64,000 nt of DNA from Phycisphaeraceae bacterium (lineage in GTDB: Bacteria > Planctomycetota > Phycisphaerae > Phycisphaerales > UBA1924): assembly GCA_019636795.1 (NCBI GenBank), contig JAHBWW010000001.1:682001-746000 (forward strand). Reading direction: 5' to 3'. Below the pieces are notes generated by a model that was not told the origin of the DNA, searched no databases, and saw only the letters and a program-made list of their open reading frames with translations. This document shows positions 31,910 through 39,767 of this stretch, one piece after another (position 1 is the stretch's first letter; the number at the start of each line of letters is the position of its first letter). Both the position numbers and the translations under genes were made by a program.

Positions 31910-32763
31910 GATGCGCTCCTTGCAGCCGATTCCGACGCGCCGATCCATGCGTCGGAGGTTTCGTATCCGAGTTCGATGAGCATGTCTCCGGCCTGTTCAT
32001 GGAAGAACTGGCGGTCCTGGCGTGTGAAGGCATTGTTCCATTTGACGGGTTCGAGTCCGTTGCCGCGGCCGCTGATGTTGGTGCTTTCGTCGCGTCCGGT
32101 GAGTCGGCTGAACCAGTGTTCGAGGCGTGACTTGGTTGGTTTTGGGAGGAGTGGTTCGAGGAAGTCGGGGTTCATGGAGAGGGCAGCGGCGATTTGTTGA
32201 ATCTGCTCGCGGGTTTTCTTGACGGTGTCTTCGAAACGAATGGGAACGACATTGGGGGTAGCGAGCCATGCTCGGACATGATCGGCCCATGCGCGTGCGC
32301 GGGAGCGGCCGTCGCCGAAGTCTTCGCGAATAAATGCGCTGATGGATTCGGATGCGGTGGTGTCGAATCCCTGTCGGAAGCGCTGGAGTGAGCAGAGGAC
32401 GCTGCGGCCGTCGCGGTAGCAGTAGCACCAGGTGGATTGTGCGAGAAGTGCGTTGATGTAGGCACGGTGCTGGGGCGCGGTGCGTTCCATGCCTGGGGTG
32501 TTGTGAGTCTTGAGGCATGGGCGCTTGATGGCGCGGAGAACTCGGTCGCACTCGGCGGGCGAACCTGGGCGATGATGATTGGCATTGAGGCGGTCGATGG
32601 AGTAGTAGAGCGAGTCGTGGGGGTTGACGAATCGTCCGGCGCGGCCCCGGCATTCGGGGAATTGCCGGCGCAGAAGATCCATGAGGAGATGTGTGCCGCT
32701 GCGCTCGTGTGAGGCGACGAGGATCGGCCCGGTGGCGGAGGGAGATGGGGCGGAGGTGGTCAT
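31906..32763 (-). CDS. Sulfotransferase family protein, first of two
   Basis: Encodes 285 residues. The phosphosulfate loop is ILVASHERSGTHLLMD and the 3'-phosphate site WCYCYRDGRSVLCSL. The C-terminal half has VVPIRFEDTVKKTREQ. It is only distantly similar to the other sulfotransferase of the cluster, so the two probably act on different positions or acceptors. The ATG overlaps the stop of the glycosyltransferase gene by four bases, and its stop overlaps the formyltransferase start in the same way. Confidence 0.86.
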   Translation of the reverse strand: MTTSAPSPSATGPILVASHERSGTHLLMDLLRRQFPECRGRAGRFVNPHDSLYYSIDRLNANHHRPGSPAECDRVLRAIKRPCLKTHNTPGMERTAPQHRAYINALLAQSTWCYCYRDGRSVLCSLQRFRQGFDTTASESISAFIREDFGDGRSRARAWADHVRAWLATPNVVPIRFEDTVKKTREQIQQIAAALSMNPDFLEPLLPKPTKSRLEHWFSRLTGRDESTNISGRGNGLEPVKWNNAFTRQDRQFFHEQAGDMLIELGYETSDAWIGASESAARSAS

Positions 32764-34061
32764 GAGTTGCTTGTTTGAGGAGAGGGCTGGGTCCGGCGGC
32801 CGGGGATTGCGCGTTCGACAACATCGCAGAATCGGCCTCGGAGGGCTTTCATGCTGAGTTGATCGTCGATGACTTTCTTGGCGCGCTGACCCATAGCGAC
32901 GAGTTCTTCGCGCGGGGTTGCGATGATTTCTTCGATAGTCTTGATGGCGCCGTCGATGTCGTTGTGAGTGATGGTCCAGCCGATGCGGTGATCGCGGATG
33001 AGGTCGGAGACGTGGCATGGGTCGGGCCCGAGGAGGAGGATTGGTCGTGCGACGGCCATTGCGCCGTAGACCTTGCATGGGTGGACGACGCCGACAACAT
33101 CGTCGCCGACACTGACGAGGTGAACGTCGGCGGCGGAGAGGGAGTATTTGATGCGATCGAAGGGTTGGTATGGGAGGTCGGTGATGTTGGTTGGTTTGTG
33201 TTGTGCGATGGTGTCCTTGACATCTTTTTTGCCGACGCCGCCACCGATGAAGAAGAAGCGGAGCTGGTCATTATGCTGCATTTTGACGGCGGCTTGAAGG
33301 ACGGTGAGGACTGGAGTGGAGAACCCGTGGTTTCCGGAGTACATGACGACGAACTTGCCGGATTCTCCGGAGCCGAGATGGTGCTCCTGGCGGAATGGGT
33401 TGGTTTCATGCGGGACGACTTCGAGGGCGTCGTCGTGCGGCCACGGGGGCATGATGTCGAGTTTGGCGTTGATGTCGAGTTTTTTGTTGAGTCGGTCGGC
33501 CATGAAGCGATCGAGCGCGACGACGGCTTTGGCGCGGCGGAGGATGTAGCGGTTGAAGGTGTCGAAGAGTTTGACGATTGGGCTTGAGGGTTTGAGCTTG
33601 CCGAGTTCGACCATCTGGTCGGGGTTGAGATCCATGACCCAGTAGACGAGCGGTACGCGGCGGAAGAAGCGGACGATGAGAGCGGCGACCGAGGCCATGG
33701 GGGGTGAGGTGCTGACGAGAATACCTTGAAGGTTGCGTGTAAAGAGGCCTCGGGCGGCGCATTGGACGAGGAAGATGAGTTGAGCCAGGACGCGGAGGGG
33801 GATTGATTTTTTTCCGAAGCTGGAGAGGGGCATGCGTCGGATTTCGACGCCGTCACGAGTCTCGCGGAGGTCGTATTTCATCGTGGGGTCGTCGTAGCCG
33901 CGTGCGCTGGCGAAGACGAGGACGCGATATCCGCGGTGAACGAGTTCCTCGGCGGCGTCGTGCATGTGCTGGCCGACGCTTGCGGGATCGGGGACGTAGA
34001 CCTGGGTGATGATGAGGATGGTCCCGCGTGAGTTGTTTTGGTTGGAAGGGTGAGCGTTCAT
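32760..34061 (-). CDS. Glycosyltransferase family 4 protein (WbuB-like)
   Basis: Encodes 433 residues. GT-B fold of the GT4 family: N-terminal acceptor domain (IITQVYVPDPASVGQHMHDAAEEL, quoted in part as QVYVPDPASVGQHM), middle VYWVMDLNPDQMVELG, donor-domain strand VVMYSGNHGFSTPVL and the nucleotide-sugar site VVHPCKVYGAMAVARPIL. This matches WbuB/WcaI-like transferases that act on nucleotide sugars such as UDP-FucNAc. The start was placed after the hairpin at 34081-34112; an ATG 60 bases upstream would be inside that hairpin's far side. It is the only glycosyltransferase of the cluster, so other transferases must lie elsewhere. Confidence 0.88.
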   Translation of the reverse strand: MNAHPSNQNNSRGTILIITQVYVPDPASVGQHMHDAAEELVHRGYRVLVFASARGYDDPTMKYDLRETRDGVEIRRMPLSSFGKKSIPLRVLAQLIFLVQCAARGLFTRNLQGILVSTSPPMASVAALIVRFFRRVPLVYWVMDLNPDQMVELGKLKPSSPIVKLFDTFNRYILRRAKAVVALDRFMADRLNKKLDINAKLDIMPPWPHDDALEVVPHETNPFRQEHHLGSGESGKFVVMYSGNHGFSTPVLTVLQAAVKMQHNDQLRFFFIGGGVGKKDVKDTIAQHKPTNITDLPYQPFDRIKYSLSAADVHLVSVGDDVVGVVHPCKVYGAMAVARPILLLGPDPCHVSDLIRDHRIGWTITHNDIDGAIKTIEEIIATPREELVAMGQRAKKVIDDQLSMKALRGRFCDVVERAIPGRRTQPSPQTSNS

Positions 34062-34080
34062 GTGTTGATTTGTAGAACGA

Positions 34081-34112
34081 AACAGCGCGGCTGGCGAACC
34101 GGCCGCGCTGTT
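34081..34112 (-). terminator. Strong hairpin between epimerase gene and the rest of the cluster
   Basis: AACAGCGCGGC pairs perfectly with GCCGCGCTGTT around a 10-nt loop, 36 bp after the epimerase stop and 19 bp before the GT4 start. The downstream run on the minus strand is CGTTCT, not a clean T tract, so partial termination or message stabilisation is more likely than a full stop. Confidence 0.7.
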
Positions 34113-34148
34113 ATGGGGCATCTGGTTTCTCCTGCGAGAGGGCGGCGT

Positions 34149-35150
34149 TCAGACGGTTGCGGTTGCGGGTTTGTTGCCGTATGTGGCCTGATATTCGCCG
34201 AGGATCCAGTCGTAGGTTTTCTTCATGCCTTCGCGGAGGGAGACGGAAGGCTCCCAGTTGAGGTACTTGCGAATGAGGGCGTTGTCGCTGTTGCGGCCTC
34301 GGACGCCCTTGGGTGCGTCGAGGTTGTAGTTTCGCTTGAGTTTGAGGCCTGCGAAATCTTCGACGATATCGACGAGTTGGTTGATGCTGACGAGTTCGCT
34401 CGAGCCGAGGTTGATCGGTTCGAGGATATCGGAGTGGGTGATGGAGTCGATGCCTTTGAGGCAGTCGTCGATGTACATGAACGAGCGGGTCTGCTCGCCG
34501 TCGCCCCAGATTTCGATGGAGTGATTGCCGGTGAGTTTGGCTTGAATGACTTTGCGGCAGACGGCTGCGGGGGCCTTTTCGCGTCCGCCATCCCATGTGC
34601 CGAATGGGCCGTAGACATTGTGGAAGCGTGCGACGCGGGTGTGGAGTCCGAAGTCTTCGCGGAAGTGTCGGCACATGCGTTCGGAGAAGAGTTTTTCCCA
34701 GCCGTAACCGTCCTCGGGCATGGCGGGGTATGCGTCTGCTTCTTTGAGTGCTGTGACATCGGCGTTGGTCTGTTTGTCGGCGTTGTAGACGCAGGCGGAG
34801 GAGGCGTAGAAGAAGCGGGAGATGTTGCAGTCCTTGGCAGCCATGAGCATGTGTGTGTTGGTGAGGACGGAGAGCATGCAGAGTGCTTTGTTGTTTTCGA
34901 TGAATCCCATGCCTCCCATGTCGGCGGCGAGCTGGAAGACTTCGTCTGCGCCCTGGCATGCGCGGTAGCAGTTGTCTTTGTCCTTGAGGTCGGCGACGAC
35001 ATTCTCAGCCTCCGGGTGGACCTGATACCACTCTTCGAGGGGCTTGATGTCTACAGATCGAACGCGGAATCCGCGATCGAGCATGCGTCGTGCGAGGTGT
35101 CCGCCGATGAATCCGCCGCCGCCTCCGATGACCGCCAACTTTCCACTCAT
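34149..35150 (-). CDS. GDP-mannose 3,5-epimerase-like enzyme
   Basis: Encodes 333 residues of the extended SDR family. NAD site GGGGGFIGGHLARR. Segments specific for GDP-mannose 3,5-epimerase are seen: AADMGGMGFIENN, YASSACVYNADK with the acid/base Cys, YGWEKLFSE (YxxxK), HNVYGPFGTWDGGREKAP with the catalytic Lys, and GDGEQTRSFMYIDDC. The enzyme would convert GDP-mannose to GDP-L-galactose or GDP-L-gulose, precursors for L-sugars in surface glycans. GGAGA lies eight bases before the ATG. It heads the ten-gene minus-strand run but is separated from it by a hairpin. Confidence 0.88.
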   Translation of the reverse strand: MSGKLAVIGGGGGFIGGHLARRMLDRGFRVRSVDIKPLEEWYQVHPEAENVVADLKDKDNCYRACQGADEVFQLAADMGGMGFIENNKALCMLSVLTNTHMLMAAKDCNISRFFYASSACVYNADKQTNADVTALKEADAYPAMPEDGYGWEKLFSERMCRHFREDFGLHTRVARFHNVYGPFGTWDGGREKAPAAVCRKVIQAKLTGNHSIEIWGDGEQTRSFMYIDDCLKGIDSITHSDILEPINLGSSELVSINQLVDIVEDFAGLKLKRNYNLDAPKGVRGRNSDNALIRKYLNWEPSVSLREGMKKTYDWILGEYQATYGNKPATATV

Positions 35151-35566
35151 TGATCTTCTCCGCGACTGAGGCCCGTGGTTTGGGCCGAGATTAGAAATGC
35201 CGATCCTTGGCGGCCTGACCTGAATTTTGGGGCTCCTGCGCCCTGGTGTTTGCGTTGTGTCCGGATGCCTTGGGTTCGGGTGGAATTTGGGGCATCAGGC
35301 CTCTTGCTGCGAGGTACGAACCATAGGGAGGATGGGTTCGAGATGCCATATTCGAGGGCATCGCGAAGTGCCACACTCCTGTACTGCGTTGATCGGCGTG
35401 ATGCGGAGTCGGCTTGACTTTGCGTGGGCGCGAGACGTGGGAAAAGGTGGCGTGGTGGGTGTGCGTAGTGGGTGTTTATCGGTCCGGGCGAGGTTTGGGC
35501 GTCTACCCTGCTTGCGTCAGGGTCGCGAGAGTTTGCAGGAATTGAACAGATTGACAGGGAGTTGCC
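35151..35566. other. Divergent intergenic region between epimerase and pepA
   Basis: The 416 bp must hold promoters for the glycan cluster and for pepA. GGGAG precedes the pepA ATG. No convincing -35/-10 pair, repeat of the families described here, or small gene was recognised. Confidence 0.4.
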
Positions 35567-37078
35567 ATGTTTGAATCAGTTCGCGTCGGGTCGCGTGGGA
35601 ATGTGGACACGCTTGTTCTGGGGTGTTTTTCGGGTGAGAAGTTGGATCGGGCTTCGGCGCGACGAGACACGGACGGGGCTGCGCGTGCTGCGATGGAACG
35701 CGGGGGGTTTGCTGGTGAGATTGGATCGATCGTGGAGGGCAATCCGCGCGAGGGAGTTTCGCGGGTGCTTGTGATCGGGCTTGGGGCGAAGGATCGATTT
35801 GGGGCTGAGGCGCTCCGGACAGTGTCGGCGAGCATTGCACGCCGGTTGGCGAGTGTGAAGGCGGCGAATGTCGAGATTGATTTTGGTGCATCGATCAAGA
35901 GCGCGCGCATGAAAGCGGCGGATGCCGGCGCGATTGTGGGCGAGACGGTGGGCATTGCGGGGTGGGTGTGCGATGAGTTTCGGGGTTCGGCGTCGAGCGC
36001 GAGCAAGCGGGAGAAACTGTCGCTGCGGAGTGATGATGCGGAGTTTGTGCGTGGGCTCAAGCGGGGGCTTGGGATTGCGGAGGGCGTGAACATTGCGCGG
36101 ACGCTGAGCCAGACGCCGCCGAATATCGCGACACCGATGGAGATTGCACGGCGTGCCAAGGCGATGGGGCGGAAACTGGGGTTGAAGGTTTCGGTGATGT
36201 CCGGGGCGAAGTTGCGCGAAGAGCGCATGACGGGGCTGATTACGGTTGGGCAGGCGAGCGAGAATGAGCCGTGCCTGATTCGGATGGAGTATCAGCCTGC
36301 GCGGGCGAAGAAGGGCATGAAGCCTGCGGTGCTTGTCGGCAAGACGATCACGTATGACACAGGCGGGCTGAGCCTGAAGATCAACAACGGCATGAAAGGG
36401 ATGAAGCGCGACAAGGACGGCGGGTGCGCGGTGTTTGGTGCGATGCATGCGATCGCGACGGTGATCAAGCCGAACAGGCCTGTGGTGGGGATTCTGGTTG
36501 CGGCTGAGAATTCGATCAGCGATGAGGCGTATCGGCCCGACGACATTATCACCTATCGCAATGGGGTGACGGTGGAAGTGACGAACACTGATGCGGAGGG
36601 GCGTCTGGTGCTTGCTGATGGTTTGTGCTGGGCGATGGAGAAGGAGAAGCCGGCGTATGTGGTGGACATTGCGACGCTGACTGGCGGGGTTGTGGTGGCG
36701 CTGGGCAAGGCGTTTGCGGGGTATTGGTGTGAGGATGAGGCGCTGCGGGCGCGTGTTGAGGCTGCGGGTGCGGCGAGTGGTGATCGGGTGTGGAGGCTGC
36801 CGCACGATGAGGCGTATCAGAAGATGATGAAGTCGCCGGTGGCGGATATTGTGAACTCGGCACCGGTGCGTGAGGCGCATCCGATTCAGGGTGCGGCGTT
36901 CTTGCGGTACTTTGTTGATTATCCGCAGAAAAACGGGGAGAAAGCGTTTGCGTGGGCGCACGTGGATATTGCGGGGACGCATGTTGTGGAGTCGGATACG
37001 GGACCATTCGTGGCGGGTCCGACGGGGTTTGGAGTGCGGTTGCTTGCGTCGTTGCTTGAGGGGGATGATGGGGTGTGA
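35567..37078 (+). CDS. pepA: Leucyl aminopeptidase (M17)
   Basis: Encodes 503 residues. A cytosolic hexameric two-metal aminopeptidase that removes N-terminal residues from peptides. The catalytic domain shows LVGKTITYDTGGLSLK with the metal-binding Lys and Asp, and the family signature NTDAEGRLVLADGL with further metal and catalytic residues. The N-terminal macro-like domain is normal in length. GGGAG before the ATG sets the start. A dyad hairpin follows the stop. The dppABCDF-type uptake system at 48-54 kb would supply peptides for such an enzyme, although the two are not linked. Confidence 0.95.
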   Translation: MFESVRVGSRGNVDTLVLGCFSGEKLDRASARRDTDGAARAAMERGGFAGEIGSIVEGNPREGVSRVLVIGLGAKDRFGAEALRTVSASIARRLASVKAANVEIDFGASIKSARMKAADAGAIVGETVGIAGWVCDEFRGSASSASKREKLSLRSDDAEFVRGLKRGLGIAEGVNIARTLSQTPPNIATPMEIARRAKAMGRKLGLKVSVMSGAKLREERMTGLITVGQASENEPCLIRMEYQPARAKKGMKPAVLVGKTITYDTGGLSLKINNGMKGMKRDKDGGCAVFGAMHAIATVIKPNRPVVGILVAAENSISDEAYRPDDIITYRNGVTVEVTNTDAEGRLVLADGLCWAMEKEKPAYVVDIATLTGGVVVALGKAFAGYWCEDEALRARVEAAGAASGDRVWRLPHDEAYQKMMKSPVADIVNSAPVREAHPIQGAAFLRYFVDYPQKNGEKAFAWAHVDIAGTHVVESDTGPFVAGPTGFGVRLLASLLEGDDGV

Positions 37079-37093
37079 TGGGCGTTTCCCTAC

Positions 37094-37126
37094 CCGGATC
37101 TGTGAGCGAGGCGCTCAAAGATCCGG
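37094..37126. terminator. Long hairpin after pepA, GGCGTC family
   Basis: CCGGATCT..GAGCG pairs with CGCTC..AGATCCGG with one 2-nt bulge and a 3-nt loop, followed by CGTCTGGGG. It separates convergent genes. The right arm equals the word at 947-960 and 1045-1058. There is no T tract. Confidence 0.65.
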
Positions 37127-37139
37127 CGTCTGGGGACGA

Positions 37140-38300
37140 TCATGACGCATGCTTCTCGTGCGATGAACAACAGGATTTGGACGGAGCGGGTTCGATGTGA
37201 CAGGCTCGACCTGCGACGGTTGCATCCCAGATGCGCATGGTCAGACACCATGCCAGCAGCATCGTGAAGAGGATGCTGCCGATTGCGAAGAGGAGGCTGA
37301 GAGCGGCGTGTTCGTGCGAGCCGAGCGTGTCGGCGAGTCGAATGGTTTGGGCAAAGAATGCGTCGAATGCCAGGCCTGCGATGACGGCGACGGTTGCGAT
37401 GACGGCGAGGTAGATTGCGGTCGCGCGCAGGCCGAGGTCTTTGAGCGCCCAGGTGATGGTTGCGACGTTGGTGGCGGGTCCGGCGAGGAGGAGGACGAGT
37501 GCGGCACCGGGGCTGAGGCCTGCGGCGACGAGGGTGAAGGCGAGGGGCGTTGAGCTGGTGGCGCAGATGTAGAGGGGGATGCCGACGAGGAGCATGAGAA
37601 GCATGGGCGCGAGGCCGGTGCCGATGTTGGACTCGATCCAGCCGAGAGGAAGTGCTGCGGTCACAGCGGCTGCGGCGATGAAGCCGATGGCGAGCCACGG
37701 GGCGAGATCCATGGGCATGGTGACAAAGCCGTGGCGAAATGCGGAGCGGAGGCGCTGAGCGAGAGTGGGCGCGGCTGCGGGCGCGGAGTGGCAGCAGGCT
37801 TTTGGCGCGGGCGTGGCGTGTGTCTGGCAACACGACGTTGGCTCGATCTTTTGTTCTCCGATGGTGATAGTGCGGGGCTCGGGGTTTTTTCGGTTTGTGA
37901 GTTCGATGAGCAGGCCCGCGGTGAAAGCGGTGATGATGGCGATGACGGGGCGTGTGAAGGCGTAGAACGGGCCGAAGAGTGCCCAGGTGAGCGGGATGGA
38001 TTCTTCGCCGGTTTGCGGGGTGGAGATGGCAAATGCGGCAGCGGAGCCTTTGGAGGCGCCGTCTTTGCGGAGGCTTGCGGCGACGGGGATGACGCTGCAT
38101 GAGCAGAGGGGGAGGGGGATTCCCAGGAGGCTGGCTTTGAGGATTGGCCAGGGGCCTGAGCCGGCGAGGTGGCGGGTGAGGAAGGACTTTGGGACGAGGG
38201 CGTGAACGGCTCCGGCCATGGCGAAGCCGACGATAAGCCAGAGGCCCGATTCGTGGATCAGGGCCCAGAAGGATTGCCACCATGCTGCGAGAAAGGTCAT
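37140..38300 (-). CDS. SO_0444-like Cu/Zn efflux permease
   Basis: Encodes 386 residues with about ten membrane segments. The permease signature GIPLPLCSCSVIPVAASLR and GPATNVATITWALK assign it to the DUF318/ArsP-like permeases, SO_0444 subgroup. The central cytoplasmic loop and the C-terminus are rich in Cys and His (SCCQTHATPAPKACCH; KSCCSSHEKH), likely metal-binding sites. Export of copper, zinc or another soft metal from the cytoplasm is the expected role. TACAGT ends six bases before the ATG without a ribosome site. No metal-responsive regulator adjoins it. Confidence 0.85.
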   Translation of the reverse strand: MTFLAAWWQSFWALIHESGLWLIVGFAMAGAVHALVPKSFLTRHLAGSGPWPILKASLLGIPLPLCSCSVIPVAASLRKDGASKGSAAAFAISTPQTGEESIPLTWALFGPFYAFTRPVIAIITAFTAGLLIELTNRKNPEPRTITIGEQKIEPTSCCQTHATPAPKACCHSAPAAAPTLAQRLRSAFRHGFVTMPMDLAPWLAIGFIAAAAVTAALPLGWIESNIGTGLAPMLLMLLVGIPLYICATSSTPLAFTLVAAGLSPGAALVLLLAGPATNVATITWALKDLGLRATAIYLAVIATVAVIAGLAFDAFFAQTIRLADTLGSHEHAALSLLFAIGSILFTMLLAWCLTMRIWDATVAGRACHIEPAPSKSCCSSHEKHAS

Positions 38301-38342
38301 GCAAGGACTGTACGTTCGCTGGGCGAGAGGGAAGGATGAGGC

Positions 38343-39752
38343 ATGCCAGGATGGACACGGGCGGAGGAATTGCTGGAAGCCGAATTGCGGCAGTGTGCCG
38401 AGGCGGGGCAGGATGCGTCACGGCTGATTGAAGCGGTCAGGGCGCGTGAAGCGGGCGATGCGAATGCGTTGCTGGCGGCGTTGGATGCGATGGCGGCGGC
38501 AGGAATTGAGGATCCTCCGGGCGAGCCGAGCGAGATAGAGGGCATCGAAGCGCTGGCGGCGGGTGCTGTGGATCCGGGGTGCGAGCTGAATGATGAGGCG
38601 TTGTTCGATCGCCTGCATGGGGCGTGGCTTGGCCGGTGCGTGGGTTGTGCGCTGGGCAAGCCACTGGAAGAGTTCATGCATCCGGCTGGGGGATTGACGA
38701 GTCGCGAGCGTGTGCGGGTGTATGTCGAAGGGACAGGGCCGGGCGAGTATCCGATTCGCGATTTTGTGCGCCTGCGGTCGGCGAGCGAGGCGCGTACGGG
38801 CAATTCATGCTGCCCGCGGTCGACGCGCGAGGGCGTCGTGTGCATGGAGCCGGACGATGACATGCGCTACACAGTGCTGGCGACCAGGGTGCTCGAAGAG
38901 TCGGGGGCGGAGTTTGAATCGTGGGATGTGGCGCGGGCGTGGATGCGGCACTTGCCATACATGTCGGTGTGTACTGCTGAGACGCAGGCGTACAGGAATC
39001 TTGTGGAGCGGTGCGAGTTTCATCTCGGTTCAGACTGGTCGCGGGAGCGGCAGGCGGTGGATTGGGCGTGGGTGCGCACGCGGCAGAACCCGTATCGGGA
39101 ATGGGTGGGGGCGGCGATTCGGGCCGATGCATATGGGTATGCGTGCCCGGGAGAGCCGAAGCGGGCGGCGAGGCTGGCTTATCGTGACGCGCGCATCAGC
39201 CATACGGGCAACGGCATCTATGGCGCGATGTTTGTTGCAGGAATTGTGGCGGCGGCCTTGGTGCTGAGTGATGCGTGCGAGGTGGTGGAGGCGGGGCTGG
39301 CGTGTGTGCCGGGCGATTCAAGGCTTGCGCGGGCTGTGCGCGAGTCGGTGCGGGCGTGTGCCAGTGCGGCTGATGATGAGGCGGCGCTAGACGCGGTGGA
39401 CAGGATCGTTGCTGGGCTTGACGCGGCGCACGCGATTGTGCATGCGGTGATCGTGGCGGCGGCGCTGGTGCGTGGGGGAAGCGATGCGATGCGTGTGCTG
39501 TCGATCGCGGTTGGTGCAGGGCGGGACACGGATTGCAACGGGGCGACGGCAGGCTCGATCGTGGGGGCGATGGTGGGGGCGTCGGGCGTGCCGGGGCACA
39601 TGTCCGGGCGGCTTTGCGATGCCTTGGAGACGGGGCTGGGCGATGAGGGGCGGGTGTCAATTCGCGCGATGGCGAAGCGTTCGCTGGAGATTGTGGGGTG
39701 TGTTCGGTCTGGTGGGCGGTCTGGTGGGCGGGCGTCTACGATCGGGGACTGA
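38343..39752 (+). CDS. ADP-ribosylglycohydrolase family protein
   Basis: Encodes 469 residues, longer than DraG (about 300). An N-terminal helical extension of about 85 residues (EELLEAELRQCAEAGQ) precedes the hydrolase domain, which begins at LHGAWLGRCVGCALGKPLE. Metal-binding elements are EPDDDMRYTVLA and the late GAGRDTDCNGATAGSIVG, the DraG-family signature. It would cleave ADP-ribose from protein or small-molecule conjugates, or a related ribosyl bond. GAAGG precedes the ATG. The nuoD gene follows 15 bp after its stop. Confidence 0.88.
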   Translation: MPGWTRAEELLEAELRQCAEAGQDASRLIEAVRAREAGDANALLAALDAMAAAGIEDPPGEPSEIEGIEALAAGAVDPGCELNDEALFDRLHGAWLGRCVGCALGKPLEEFMHPAGGLTSRERVRVYVEGTGPGEYPIRDFVRLRSASEARTGNSCCPRSTREGVVCMEPDDDMRYTVLATRVLEESGAEFESWDVARAWMRHLPYMSVCTAETQAYRNLVERCEFHLGSDWSRERQAVDWAWVRTRQNPYREWVGAAIRADAYGYACPGEPKRAARLAYRDARISHTGNGIYGAMFVAGIVAAALVLSDACEVVEAGLACVPGDSRLARAVRESVRACASAADDEAALDAVDRIVAGLDAAHAIVHAVIVAAALVRGGSDAMRVLSIAVGAGRDTDCNGATAGSIVGAMVGASGVPGHMSGRLCDALETGLGDEGRVSIRAMAKRSLEIVGCVRSGGRSGGRASTIGD

Positions 39753-39767
39753 CGGGAGGTTTTACGC

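Noticed and set aside
34061-34121. Longer N-terminus for the GT4 glycosyltransferase (ATG at 34121)
   Set aside because: The added 20 residues would be read through the perfect hairpin at 34081-34112 and have no similarity to the family start.
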